Below are positions 56,789-64,000 of a stretch of 64,000 nucleotides of DNA, piece by piece. Below the pieces are notes generated by a model. It ran no database searches. It was not told where the DNA came from and saw only the letters and a list, made by a program, of their open reading frames with translations. Origin of the DNA: an uncultured Alphaproteobacteria bacterium (GTDB lineage: Bacteria > Pseudomonadota > Alphaproteobacteria > HIMB59 > GCA-002718135); assembly GCA_902615845.1 (NCBI GenBank), contig CACMQS010000009.1:1-64000 (forward strand), written 5' to 3'. The first letter of the stretch is position 1; each line of letters opens with the position of its first letter. The position numbers and the translations under genes were made by a program.

Positions 56789-57646
56789 TTAAAAATCGAG
56801 AATTTTTTTATATAGATCGGGCCTTCTGTCTCTAAAGTTACCCCATAATTTTCTATATTCTCTTGAAATTAACAAATCTAAAGTTGCTGTTATTATTCCT
56901 TCATCCTTATCATTCATACGATTTATTACATTTCCAAGATGATCCAAAATAAAAGAATTTCCATAAAAATTTAATTCAATATCAGCTTCAACCTCCTTCC
57001 CTATTCTATTCGAAGTTACTATAGGGATTTGATTTGCAGCAGCATGTCCTACCATTGTATTAATCCAATGATCCTTTGAATTTAATTCAGGAATGTGTGG
57101 CTCAGAGCCAATTGCTGATGGATAAAAAATTAAATCTGCACCTTTCAACGTTAATATTCTTGCACATTCAGGAAACCACTGATCCCAACAAATTGCACAG
57201 CCAACTTTTGCTATAGGGGTGTCAAAAACCATAAAACCTGTGTTGCCTTTTTTAAAATAATACTTCTCATTATATCCAGGCCCTTCAGGGATGTGAGATT
57301 TATTATAAACTTCACTTATTTTACCAAAAGAATCAATCATAACTAGAGAGTTAAAAAAATTATTTTCCTTTTTTTGAAAAAAACTAATTGGTAATGAAAT
57401 CTTTTTATCTTTACAAATATTAGATAATTTTTCGAACATTGGATTAGAAGGAAAATCAATTGCAAGATCAAAAAATTTATCATTTTTTGTTGAACAAAAA
57501 TAATAATCTTGAAATAATTCTTGCAGAAGTAAAATATCAACATTTTCACTTGATGCTTTTTCAACTAAACTAATTGCTTTATTTAAATTAGCGTCAAAGT
57601 CTCCTTTAATAGCCTTGAATTGTGATGTTGCTACTTTTATTTTCAT
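56789..57646 (-). CDS. aguB: N-carbamoylputrescine amidase
   Basis: AguB hydrolyses N-carbamoylputrescine to putrescine, ammonia and carbon dioxide. This nitrilase-superfamily protein (285 residues) has the Glu-Lys-Cys triad at E43 (LLLQELF), K116 (YNKSHIPEGPGY) and C153 (GCAICWDQWFPE), and the AguB-specific GSEPHIPELNSKDHW region. The ATG at 57646 overlaps the aguA stop as ATGA. A longer frame to 57673 is rejected. It lies 40 bases upstream of the polyamine transporter operon. Confidence 0.94.
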   Translation of the reverse strand: MKIKVATSQFKAIKGDFDANLNKAISLVEKASSENVDILLLQELFQDYYFCSTKNDKFFDLAIDFPSNPMFEKLSNICKDKKISLPISFFQKKENNFFNSLVMIDSFGKISEVYNKSHIPEGPGYNEKYYFKKGNTGFMVFDTPIAKVGCAICWDQWFPECARILTLKGADLIFYPSAIGSEPHIPELNSKDHWINTMVGHAAANQIPIVTSNRIGKEVEADIELNFYGNSFILDHLGNVINRMNDKDEGIITATLDLLISREYRKLWGNFRDRRPDLYKKILDF

Positions 57647-58626
57647 ATTTTTGGTACATTCATTGTTATACAATGAATATTTCCACCACCATAATTTATA
57701 TTTTCTGTTTCCAACATCATAATTTCTCGATTTGGGAATAACTTTTCAAAAGTTAATTTTACCTCATTATCTTCCTTAACATTGAATTTAGGTAAGATAA
57801 TTTTATTTTTACTGAAATAGAAATTTATATATGAGCTAATAATATTCTTATTATTAATCTTTTTTCTTGTAGGTAAAGGAACTTCAATTAAATCAAATGT
57901 CTGATTAGTATCTCTAAAAAATTTAATAAGATCAGCTTTGTTTTTTTCTAATATTTCATAGTTAGGATCTAATTTGTGGGTTGTAGCAATTAAATATTTA
58001 TTTTTTCCGATCGGGCATAATAAATTATCAACATGACCATCTGTATCATCCTCCATTAGTCCATTTTCAAATAAAAAAATATAATTTAAGTCAAACAAGA
58101 GTTTTAATTCTTTAATAATATATTCACTATTATGTTTTTGTTTTCTATTTTTATTAAATATTACATTTTTGGTGCTAAATAAATTTTTTTTATCATCATA
58201 AGTTATTGCTCCTCCTTCAATAACTAAGTCAGAAATTTTTGTTGGGATATTTAAATAGTTTGAAATAAATTTTGATATTTTATTATCATTTAAATAATCT
58301 GGATACTTTCCATAACCATTAAATTCAAAGCTAATTGATTTTAATTTTTCATTTTCGTTATAAAAAATTGGTGCAATATCTCGCATCCAAGAGTCATCTA
58401 ATTTACATTCTATAATATCTATATTTTTATGATCAGTTTTATTTTGAATTTCATTAATGTCTTCTTTATTTGACAAAACAATAACATGCTCAGTCTTTGC
58501 AATTTCATTAATTACATTTGCAACTTCATCTCTGGCCTTATTAATAATTTTACCATAAAGATCTTTATTACACGGCCAAGCAATCAAACAATATTGGTGC
58601 TCATACCATTCAGGAATTAGTTTCAT
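57643..58626 (-). CDS. aguA: Agmatine deiminase
   Basis: AguA converts agmatine to N-carbamoylputrescine. The PAD_porph-type protein (327 residues) opens PEWYEHQYCLIAWPCNKDLYG-like, has the substrate-site WMRDIAPIF, FNGYGKYPD and DTDGHVDNLLC, and the nucleophile C319 in GGGNIHCIT. It begins the minus-strand run aguA-aguB-potFGHI. The start is 13 bases from the divergent HD-domain gene. No arginine decarboxylase is in the window, so agmatine must come from outside or from a distant gene. Confidence 0.95.
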   Translation of the reverse strand: MKLIPEWYEHQYCLIAWPCNKDLYGKIINKARDEVANVINEIAKTEHVIVLSNKEDINEIQNKTDHKNIDIIECKLDDSWMRDIAPIFYNENEKLKSISFEFNGYGKYPDYLNDNKISKFISNYLNIPTKISDLVIEGGAITYDDKKNLFSTKNVIFNKNRKQKHNSEYIIKELKLLFDLNYIFLFENGLMEDDTDGHVDNLLCPIGKNKYLIATTHKLDPNYEILEKNKADLIKFFRDTNQTFDLIEVPLPTRKKINNKNIISSYINFYFSKNKIILPKFNVKEDNEVKLTFEKLFPNREIMMLETENINYGGGNIHCITMNVPKI

Positions 58627-58654
58627 AAAATTTAAAAATATGTATAATTATTTC

Positions 58655-59218
58655 ATGTCTAAAGATGAAGTAAAATTCACTGAAATGAAACATGGTGATA
58701 AAGAGGATTATGAACTTCTTGCTAATTTTGAAGATAAATTTATTGAAGGTACAGCTGATAGAATAGTAAGAGTGCTAGAAAGTTTAGACAATTCTTTAGG
58801 TGGCTATAAGGTATCTAGATTAGAACACTCTCTTCAAACTGCATCAAGAGCGTTACGTGAACAAGCTTCTGAAGAAATGGTGGTAGCCTCCTTATTGCAT
58901 GATATAGGTGATGAAATTGCACCTCTCAATCATTCTGAACTTGCCGCTGCAGTATTAAAACCTTTTGTGTCTGAAAAAACAAGATGGATTGTAGAACAAC
59001 ATGGTTTGTTTCAAGCCTACTACTATAATCATTATTATGGAAAAGATAGAAATCTAAGAGATAAATTCAAAGGTCATGAATTCTTTAAAGACACTATAGA
59101 TTTTTGTGAAAGATGGGATCAAGCATCATTTGATCCAAATTATGATACAATTCCTCTAAAAGAATTTGTTCCAATGGTTCAAAGAATATTTAATAGAACA
59201 CCTTATAGAAATTTATAA
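58655..59218 (+). CDS. HD-domain protein with di-iron oxygenase-like ligand set (PhnZ/TmpB-like)
   Basis: A 187-residue HD-domain protein (192 if the ATG at 58640 is used). Histidines and aspartates fall at H58 (RLEHSLQTA), H82-D83 (LLHDIGD), H93 (NHSELAA), H116 (EQHGLFQ) and D155 (RWDQASFD). That is the six-ligand pattern of mixed-valent di-iron oxygenases such as PhnZ, TmpB and MIOX; ordinary HD phosphohydrolases need only four. The 24-residue spacing from H58 to H82 equals that I recall for PhnZ. Neighbours suggest a quaternary-amine substrate, but this is inference. It abuts the convergent thioesterase gene and is divergent from aguA. Confidence 0.7.
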   Translation: MSKDEVKFTEMKHGDKEDYELLANFEDKFIEGTADRIVRVLESLDNSLGGYKVSRLEHSLQTASRALREQASEEMVVASLLHDIGDEIAPLNHSELAAAVLKPFVSEKTRWIVEQHGLFQAYYYNHYYGKDRNLRDKFKGHEFFKDTIDFCERWDQASFDPNYDTIPLKEFVPMVQRIFNRTPYRNL

Positions 59219-59686
59219 CTATTTTTTTAACTTGTTGATTAGTGTAAGGTTACTTGGATCAAAGTTATTTTTATTTTCTTTAATAAATTTATCTATATCT
59301 TTTTGCTTTTCTAATTCTAATTCAGAAACTTTTCTAATATTTAAATCAACATACAAAGAACAAACCTCTGTTGTTGCTGCTCTGTAACCTTCAAGCTTAT
59401 GTGTCATTTCTAATTTGTAAATTAATCTTTTTTTATCCCTATCAAGAAATAACAAATTAATATCTACTTCATCACCCTCTTTCACTTCTTTGTCATAAGT
59501 TGTGTGTGACTCTACAGCAAAAGTAGTTTTCTTCTCTGTTTTTGCAGAAGTTTCACCCATATTAAATTTTTGTAAAAGAACTTCCCATCCAGCATCAAAA
59601 AGATGAATATAAAATGCCAAATTCATATGACCATTGTAATCTGTCCATTCTTTTTTAACTCTTCCTGAATTTAAATATATCTTCAT
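59219..59686 (-). CDS. Hot-dog thioesterase, probable betainyl-CoA thioesterase (CdhB-like)
   Basis: A 155-residue 4HBT-family thioesterase with the active-site segment EWTDYNGHMN, in which D16 is the likely catalytic residue, and a central helix FYIHLFDAGWEVLL. CdhB-type enzymes hydrolyse betainyl-CoA to glycine betaine and CoA in carnitine catabolism. The assignment rests on the motif plus the divergent BKACE and carnitine dehydrogenase genes. Its start is 42 bases from BKACE, probably sharing a regulatory region. Confidence 0.75.
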   Translation of the reverse strand: MKIYLNSGRVKKEWTDYNGHMNLAFYIHLFDAGWEVLLQKFNMGETSAKTEKKTTFAVESHTTYDKEVKEGDEVDINLLFLDRDKKRLIYKLEMTHKLEGYRAATTEVCSLYVDLNIRKVSELELEKQKDIDKFIKENKNNFDPSNLTLINKLKK

Positions 59687-59728
59687 TGTTTTTCTTTATT
59701 AATTCAAAAAATATAGTAGTTTAAAATA

Positions 59729-60619
59729 ATGAATAATGAAGTAATAATTTCATGTGCCGTTACTGGATCAGGAGATACAGCTGGTAAACATCCTAAATTA
59801 CCTATAACGCCAAAACAAATTGCTGATGCTTCAATTGAAGCTGCCAAAGCGGGTGCGGCAATAGCTCATGTACATGTAAGGGAACCTGATGGCAAACCTT
59901 CTAGAAATTTAAGTTATTATAAAGAAGTGGCAGATAGAATTCGCTCTTCTGAAACTGATGTAGTTTTAAATTTTACTACAGGTATGGGTGGTGATTTTGA
60001 AGTTGGGACTGGGAAAGATCCTTTAAATCCAGTGGGAGCAAATACAGATATGATCGATGCATTAAGCAGATTAGAACATGTTGAAGAGTTATTACCTGAA
60101 ATTTGTACTTTAGATTGCGGGTCACTAAATTTTGGTGACTCAAACATGACATTTATTCATACACCGATACAACTAAGAACTGCAGCAAAAAAAATGCAGG
60201 AGCTTGGAGTGAAACCAGAAATGGAAGCTTTTGAAATGGGTCATTTATGGTTTGCTAACCAACTTTATAAAGAAGGTTTAATTGATGGACCTCCTTTTTA
60301 TCAAATATGCCTTGGCATACCTTGGGGATCACCTGCAACAACGAGCGCAATGAAAGCTATGGCTGAAATGGTACCTTCTGAAGGTATTTGGTCTGGATTT
60401 GGAATAGGGAGATCGCAAATGCCTATGGCTGCACAGGCAGTTATTTTGGGAGGAAACGTTCGTGTAGGACTGGAAGACAATCTTTATTTAAAAAAAGGAG
60501 TTTTTGCATCAAATGCACAGTTGGTTGAAAAGGCCAGATGTATTGTTGAAGATATGGGGGCATCTATTTTATCCCCACAACAGACAAGAGAGAAATTAAA
60601 ACTAAAAAAACATTTTTAA
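59729..60619 (+). CDS. BKACE-family beta-keto acid cleavage enzyme, probable dehydrocarnitine cleavage enzyme (CdhC-like)
   Basis: A 296-residue zinc-dependent DUF849 enzyme that condenses a beta-keto acid with acetyl-CoA to give a new CoA ester and acetoacetate. Zinc-site HVHVREPDG (H47, H49), [20 protein letters not shown], the [10 protein letters not shown] motif and GLEDNLYL are family hallmarks. The adjacent carnitine dehydrogenase makes 3-dehydrocarnitine the likely substrate, yielding betainyl-CoA. Two bases separate it from the next gene. Confidence 0.86.
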   Translation: MNNEVIISCAVTGSGDTAGKHPKLPITPKQIADASIEAAKAGAAIAHVHVREPDGKPSRNLSYYKEVADRIRSSETDVVLNFTTGMGGDFEVGTGKDPLNPVGANTDMIDALSRLEHVEELLPEICTLDCGSLNFGDSNMTFIHTPIQLRTAAKKMQELGVKPEMEAFEMGHLWFANQLYKEGLIDGPPFYQICLGIPWGSPATTSAMKAMAEMVPSEGIWSGFGIGRSQMPMAAQAVILGGNVRVGLEDNLYLKKGVFASNAQLVEKARCIVEDMGASILSPQQTREKLKLKKHF

Positions 60620-60620
60620 T

Positions 60621-61541
60621 TTGAAAAATATTGCTGTCATTGGAACTGGTGTAATTGGTACCGGCTGGATACTTAGATTTCTTGCTTATGGTATAAAAGT
60701 CAAAGCATTTGATAAAAATTCTCAGCAATTAAATTTTCTAAAAGATGAAATAACAAGAACAAATTTAATTATAAAAAAATTATATAATACCAAAATCAAT
60801 TTCAAAAATTTGGAGATCGTAGACAATATTGAGGAAGCAGTGAAAAATGCAGATTTAATTCAGGAAAATGTACCTGAACGACTATCTTTAAAAAAAGATG
60901 TTATAAAAAATATAAGTAAATATTCACCCTCAAATTCAATAATTGCTTCAAGTTCATCTGGTTTACTTCCATCAGATTTACAATCAAAATGTATTAATCC
61001 AAAAAGATTAATCATAGCTCATCCCTTTAACCCTGTATATATTCTCCCCTTGGTTGAGATTGTAAAAGGTAAAAAAACTACAAATTTATATCTTAATAAA
61101 GCAAAAAAATTTTATCAAAAAATTAAAATGAAAACACTATTGGTAGAAAAAGAATTACCAGGCTTTTTATCTGATAGATTGCAAGAAGCTTTGTGGAGAG
61201 AGGGGTTACATATTGTAAATGATGGATATGCTTCAACTAAAGATTTAGATGAAGCAATAACTTATGGTCCTGGTATGAGATGGGCTCTAATGGGAACTTT
61301 TTTGACATTTCACTTAGCAGGAGGAGAAATGGGTATGAAACATATGCTAGATCAGTTTGGACCAGCATTGAAACTTCCATGGACTAAACTCAAATCTCCA
61401 AAACTAACAAAAACACTTAAAGAAAAAATCATTAAAGGCACAAAAAAACAATCAAAGAATCATTCTATAAAAGATTTAAGTAATATAAGAGATAATTTCT
61501 TAATAGATTTGCTAGAATTAAAGAAAAAATATAAATTATAA
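60621..61541 (+). CDS. L-carnitine dehydrogenase
   Basis: A 306-residue 3-hydroxyacyl-CoA-dehydrogenase-fold enzyme that oxidises L-carnitine to 3-dehydrocarnitine with NAD. The NAD site is GTGVIGTGW (residues 8-16), followed by QENVPERLSLK, SSSSGLLPSDLQ and the catalytic histidine in HPFNPVYILPLVEIV, the last being a CdhA signature. The start is TTG. It sits within a three-gene plus-strand operon, BKACE-CDH-MDR. A link to other 3-hydroxy acids is possible but less likely given the neighbours. Confidence 0.86.
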   Translation: MKNIAVIGTGVIGTGWILRFLAYGIKVKAFDKNSQQLNFLKDEITRTNLIIKKLYNTKINFKNLEIVDNIEEAVKNADLIQENVPERLSLKKDVIKNISKYSPSNSIIASSSSGLLPSDLQSKCINPKRLIIAHPFNPVYILPLVEIVKGKKTTNLYLNKAKKFYQKIKMKTLLVEKELPGFLSDRLQEALWREGLHIVNDGYASTKDLDEAITYGPGMRWALMGTFLTFHLAGGEMGMKHMLDQFGPALKLPWTKLKSPKLTKTLKEKIIKGTKKQSKNHSIKDLSNIRDNFLIDLLELKKKYKL

Positions 61542-61543
61542 TT

Positions 61544-62551
61544 ATGACAATAATTTCAAAATATGTAGCTTTAAAAAATTATATACCAACTGGGTTACCT
61601 AAAGAAAAAGATTTTGAAATTAAATCTAAAACTTTAAAATTAGATGAAACAAATAATATTCATGTTCTTAATTCATGGATATCTGTTGATCCGTATATGA
61701 GAGCAAGGATGACAGAACGTAAAAATTATAAACCGCCCTTTTTACTAGGCGAGGAAATGGAAGGTTATGCAATTGGGTCAGTCCAAAAATCAAAAGATTC
61801 ACAATTTAAAGAAGGAGATGTTGTTTTCAGTAATTTTGGAATGAGAGATAACTTCGTTTGCAAAGGCAGTGATTTAAAAAAAATAAAAAATTCCAATTTT
61901 CCATTACAAACTTATCTAGGACCCTTGGGAATGACAGGTCAAACTGCATATATTGGTCTTTTTAATCATGGGAATATACAAAAGGGACAAAGTATTCTTG
62001 TATCTTCAGCAGGTGGAAGTGTTGGTTCAACAGTTTGTCAAATTGCAAAAAATTTAGGATGCAAAGTATATGCTAGTACTGGATCAGATGAAAAAGTTGA
62101 TTGGTTAAAAAATGAATTAAATGTTGATGTAGCATTTAATTATAAAAAAATTGATAACCTTGTTCTTCACTTAAAAGAAGTTTGTCCTGAAGGATTTGAC
62201 TTATACTTTGATAATGTTGGAGGTGATTTTTTAGAGTCTGCAATTTTTCGAATGAAAAATTTTGGAAGAATTATTATTTGCGGAAGGATTTCTCAAATGA
62301 ATTCAACTTCTGCTCCTTCTGGATTAAAAAATATGGCGCACGTATTAGTAAAAAGATTAACTATAAAAGGTTTTTTAATTTTTGATCATGAAAATGATAA
62401 TGAGCCTTTTGAAACTGATATGCGAAATTGGCTGTCAGAAGGAAAAATAAAGTTTAAAGAAACAATTTATGAAAATATAGAAAATGCTCCTAAAGCATTT
62501 ATAGATTTACTTAATGGAAAAAATTTAGGTAAAATGTTAGTCAAAATTTAA
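61544..62551 (+). CDS. NADP-dependent medium-chain reductase (PTGR/YfmJ-like)
   Basis: A 335-residue zinc-independent MDR protein. WISVDPYMRARM, GEEMEGYAIG, LGPLGMTGQTAYIGL, the nucleotide-binding SAAGGSVGS-type segment (SSAGGSVGSTV) and YFDNVGGDFLESAI are typical of leukotriene-B4 dehydrogenase and YfmJ relatives, which reduce enones. It is two bases after the carnitine dehydrogenase, so it is part of the operon. It has no established role in carnitine breakdown. Its stop abuts that of the regulator gene. Confidence 0.85.
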   Translation: MTIISKYVALKNYIPTGLPKEKDFEIKSKTLKLDETNNIHVLNSWISVDPYMRARMTERKNYKPPFLLGEEMEGYAIGSVQKSKDSQFKEGDVVFSNFGMRDNFVCKGSDLKKIKNSNFPLQTYLGPLGMTGQTAYIGLFNHGNIQKGQSILVSSAGGSVGSTVCQIAKNLGCKVYASTGSDEKVDWLKNELNVDVAFNYKKIDNLVLHLKEVCPEGFDLYFDNVGGDFLESAIFRMKNFGRIIICGRISQMNSTSAPSGLKNMAHVLVKRLTIKGFLIFDHENDNEPFETDMRNWLSEGKIKFKETIYENIENAPKAFIDLLNGKNLGKMLVKI

Positions 62552-63991
62552 CTAAATTGTAACGTAGGGCGATGTCCCTCGATACTTTATATCTAATTTA
62601 AGTTCTTTATCAATTGGAGGAAAAGCTCTTTGCTGACATTCCACTCTAGGGCATATCCTACAAGAAACTCCAATTGGCATTTGTAATTTTTTATTATTTA
62701 GATCAATTCCTTCAGAATAAATTAGATCTTTAGCGTATTTCATATCACAACCTAAACCAATCGAAACAAAGCTTTTAGGCATTCCATGTTTTTCAATTCC
62801 TTTCTCAAAAGCTCTTGCGATACAAAAATATACTCGTCCATCTGGCATTTTAGATATTTGAGGATGAATTTTTCCAGGATTTAAAAAAGCAGTATAAACA
62901 TTCCATCTAGGACAAGAACCTCCATGTCTTGGTATATGAATACCAGATAAAGAAAATCGCTTTGAGACATTTCCAGCAATATCTGTTTTTAAAAAATGAA
63001 ATGGCACTCCTTCGTTTCCAGGTCTTTGAAGATTTGTTAATCTATGTGTAACTTGTTCAAAACTACAAGCATAATGATGCATCAAAATTTCTACATCATA
63101 TTTATGTAATTTAGCACTCTTTAAAAAATCGTTATAAGGCATCATAAAAGCAGCAGCATAATAATTTAGTAAAGATAGTTTAAGCAAAGGTTCTACTTCT
63201 GCTGATTCGACGTTATTATCTTTAATAACTTTATTGATAACATCATTAGCCTCTAAATAAGCAACTTGTGATGCTAAATGAAAGTTTCTTGATGTGTAAG
63301 TTAACATTTCAGAAAGAAAAAAAATCTTTGAATTTTCATCAAATCTTTTAACTATTTTTTCATCTTCGTTTATGGTTACTATTTTAACTTCAATTCCATG
63401 TTTTTCTTTAAGATAAAGTGATAATTTAGATCCAGAACCAATGTTAGGTCCGGTTTCAAGACCTATTTCTTTTCTTAGATTTTCAGAACTTACTTCTAAA
63501 TCATGAAAGTAATTTTTATTTTCTTGAAGAATATCTGAAACGATTTCTACAGGTAGTCTTGTTGGTTTTTCAATTTGATTTGCATTGACATCCATCGTTT
63601 CAAGTCGATTTTGCATATCTTCTTTAAAACTTTTAAAAGAATCATTTATTGTCAGTAATGCTTTAGCTATGTTAGGATTTGAACCAATAAAGTCACTTGT
63701 GTCATGATTGGTTATCTTTAAATCATCAAAAATCTCATTGCTTAAAACATCCATTACGTCTGAAAGTAGTCGTTTACTAGATTCTGTTGAGAAGTCTTTA
63801 ATTGATAAATCTAATTTATCAGCTGCTTTAATTAGTAAGGAAAGTGGTATTTTTCTTTTTCCACTTTCAATTAAATTTAAATAACTAGGAGATATACCAA
63901 TAGTTTTTGATAATTCAGCTTGTGAAAAACCTTTGCTTATCCTTTGTTTTTTTAACCTTGGGCCAAAATTAATGTCAGATTCAATATTCAT
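62552..63991 (-). CDS. XRE-family regulator with DUF955/DUF2083 (short-chain acyl regulator type)
   Basis: A 479-residue protein. An N-terminal helix-turn-helix (about residues 10-65; KGFSQAELSKTIGISPSYLN) is followed by a DUF955-like region with a degenerate metallopeptidase core and a C-terminal DUF2083 domain with SCRICPRVECQQRAFPP. This architecture includes RamB/MccR-type regulators that sense short-chain acyl-CoA compounds. It is convergent with the carnitine operon and a candidate regulator of it, since the pathway yields acetoacetate. The ATG is 10 bases from the window end. Confidence 0.87.
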   Translation of the reverse strand: MNIESDINFGPRLKKQRISKGFSQAELSKTIGISPSYLNLIESGKRKIPLSLLIKAADKLDLSIKDFSTESSKRLLSDVMDVLSNEIFDDLKITNHDTSDFIGSNPNIAKALLTINDSFKSFKEDMQNRLETMDVNANQIEKPTRLPVEIVSDILQENKNYFHDLEVSSENLRKEIGLETGPNIGSGSKLSLYLKEKHGIEVKIVTINEDEKIVKRFDENSKIFFLSEMLTYTSRNFHLASQVAYLEANDVINKVIKDNNVESAEVEPLLKLSLLNYYAAAFMMPYNDFLKSAKLHKYDVEILMHHYACSFEQVTHRLTNLQRPGNEGVPFHFLKTDIAGNVSKRFSLSGIHIPRHGGSCPRWNVYTAFLNPGKIHPQISKMPDGRVYFCIARAFEKGIEKHGMPKSFVSIGLGCDMKYAKDLIYSEGIDLNNKKLQMPIGVSCRICPRVECQQRAFPPIDKELKLDIKYRGTSPYVTI

Positions 63992-64000
63992 TTACAAAAT

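Noticed and set aside
58655..59218. Ordinary HD-domain phosphohydrolase
   Set aside because: Extra histidines beyond the H-HD-D set match the di-iron oxygenase pattern better, although the call remains tentative.

Overview
The window reads as one continuous stretch of chromosome from a streamlined, very AT-rich alphaproteobacterium. I estimate below roughly one third G+C by eye; this was not computed. Supports for this assignment are the gene order pdxA-ksgA-gmk-mltG-fabF-acpP-fabG-fabD, the order thioredoxin-like / TPR / BamB-like / Der, the alphaproteobacterial families DUF2794 and DUF3553, a class II DAHP synthase, a short CinA, a DksA with a degenerate zinc finger, and an alphaproteobacterial-type LexA box (GTTC-N7-GTTC) upstream of recA. 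Coding density is extreme: most gene junctions overlap or abut, including tail-to-tail pairs, and no stretch over 300 bases lacks a gene. The longest gaps are about 207 bases (19507-19713) and 214 bases (33288-33501). This pattern resembles oligotrophic marine lineages (SAR11/HIMB59-like), but that placement is inference.

Layout. 1-6.2 kb: end of pdxA, then ksgA, gmk, mltG and the fatty-acid cluster fabF/acpP/fabG/fabD. 6.2-12.8 kb, plus strand: rpsF-rpsR-rplI, dnaB, alr, an MMPL/RND exporter and a CvpA-like membrane protein. 12.8-16.5 kb, minus strand: thioredoxin-like protein, TPR membrane protein, BamB-like lipoprotein and Der. 17-19.5 kb: an NMT1/THI5-like ABC importer with a hairpin after the binding-protein gene. 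19.7-23 kb: an Old Yellow Enzyme homologue, guaA and rlmE. 23-29.4 kb, plus strand: an RND efflux adaptor/permease pair, a LOG-family protein and icd. 29.4-33.3 kb: alaS and recA, the latter with a clear terminator and LexA box. 33.5-45 kb: dksA, a DUF3553 protein, moaA, nadK, a VOC protein, tRNA-Leu(UAA), cinA, map, purB, bolA, grxD, an EamA/RarD transporter, rpsD, an RNA methyltransferase, cimA and gltX. 45-50.2 kb: nadE, class II aroG, glmU, an orphan ParA and a Sua5/YrdC gene.

The accessory part is 50.2-64 kb, with two catabolic modules back to back. The first is a polyamine island: agmatine deiminase and N-carbamoylputrescine amidase make putrescine, a four-gene Pot-type ABC transporter imports polyamines, and PuuA- and PuuB-like enzymes would route putrescine through gamma-glutamylputrescine. 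The second is a compact carnitine module. L-carnitine dehydrogenase, a BKACE-type dehydrocarnitine cleavage enzyme and a hot-dog thioesterase together would convert carnitine to glycine betaine. It is flanked by a medium-chain reductase, an XRE/DUF2083 regulator and an HD-domain protein whose six putative metal ligands match the mixed-valent di-iron oxygenases PhnZ and TmpB rather than a phosphohydrolase. That HD protein is the best candidate in the window for something undescribed. I saw no CRISPR array, insertion sequence, prophage or plasmid feature.
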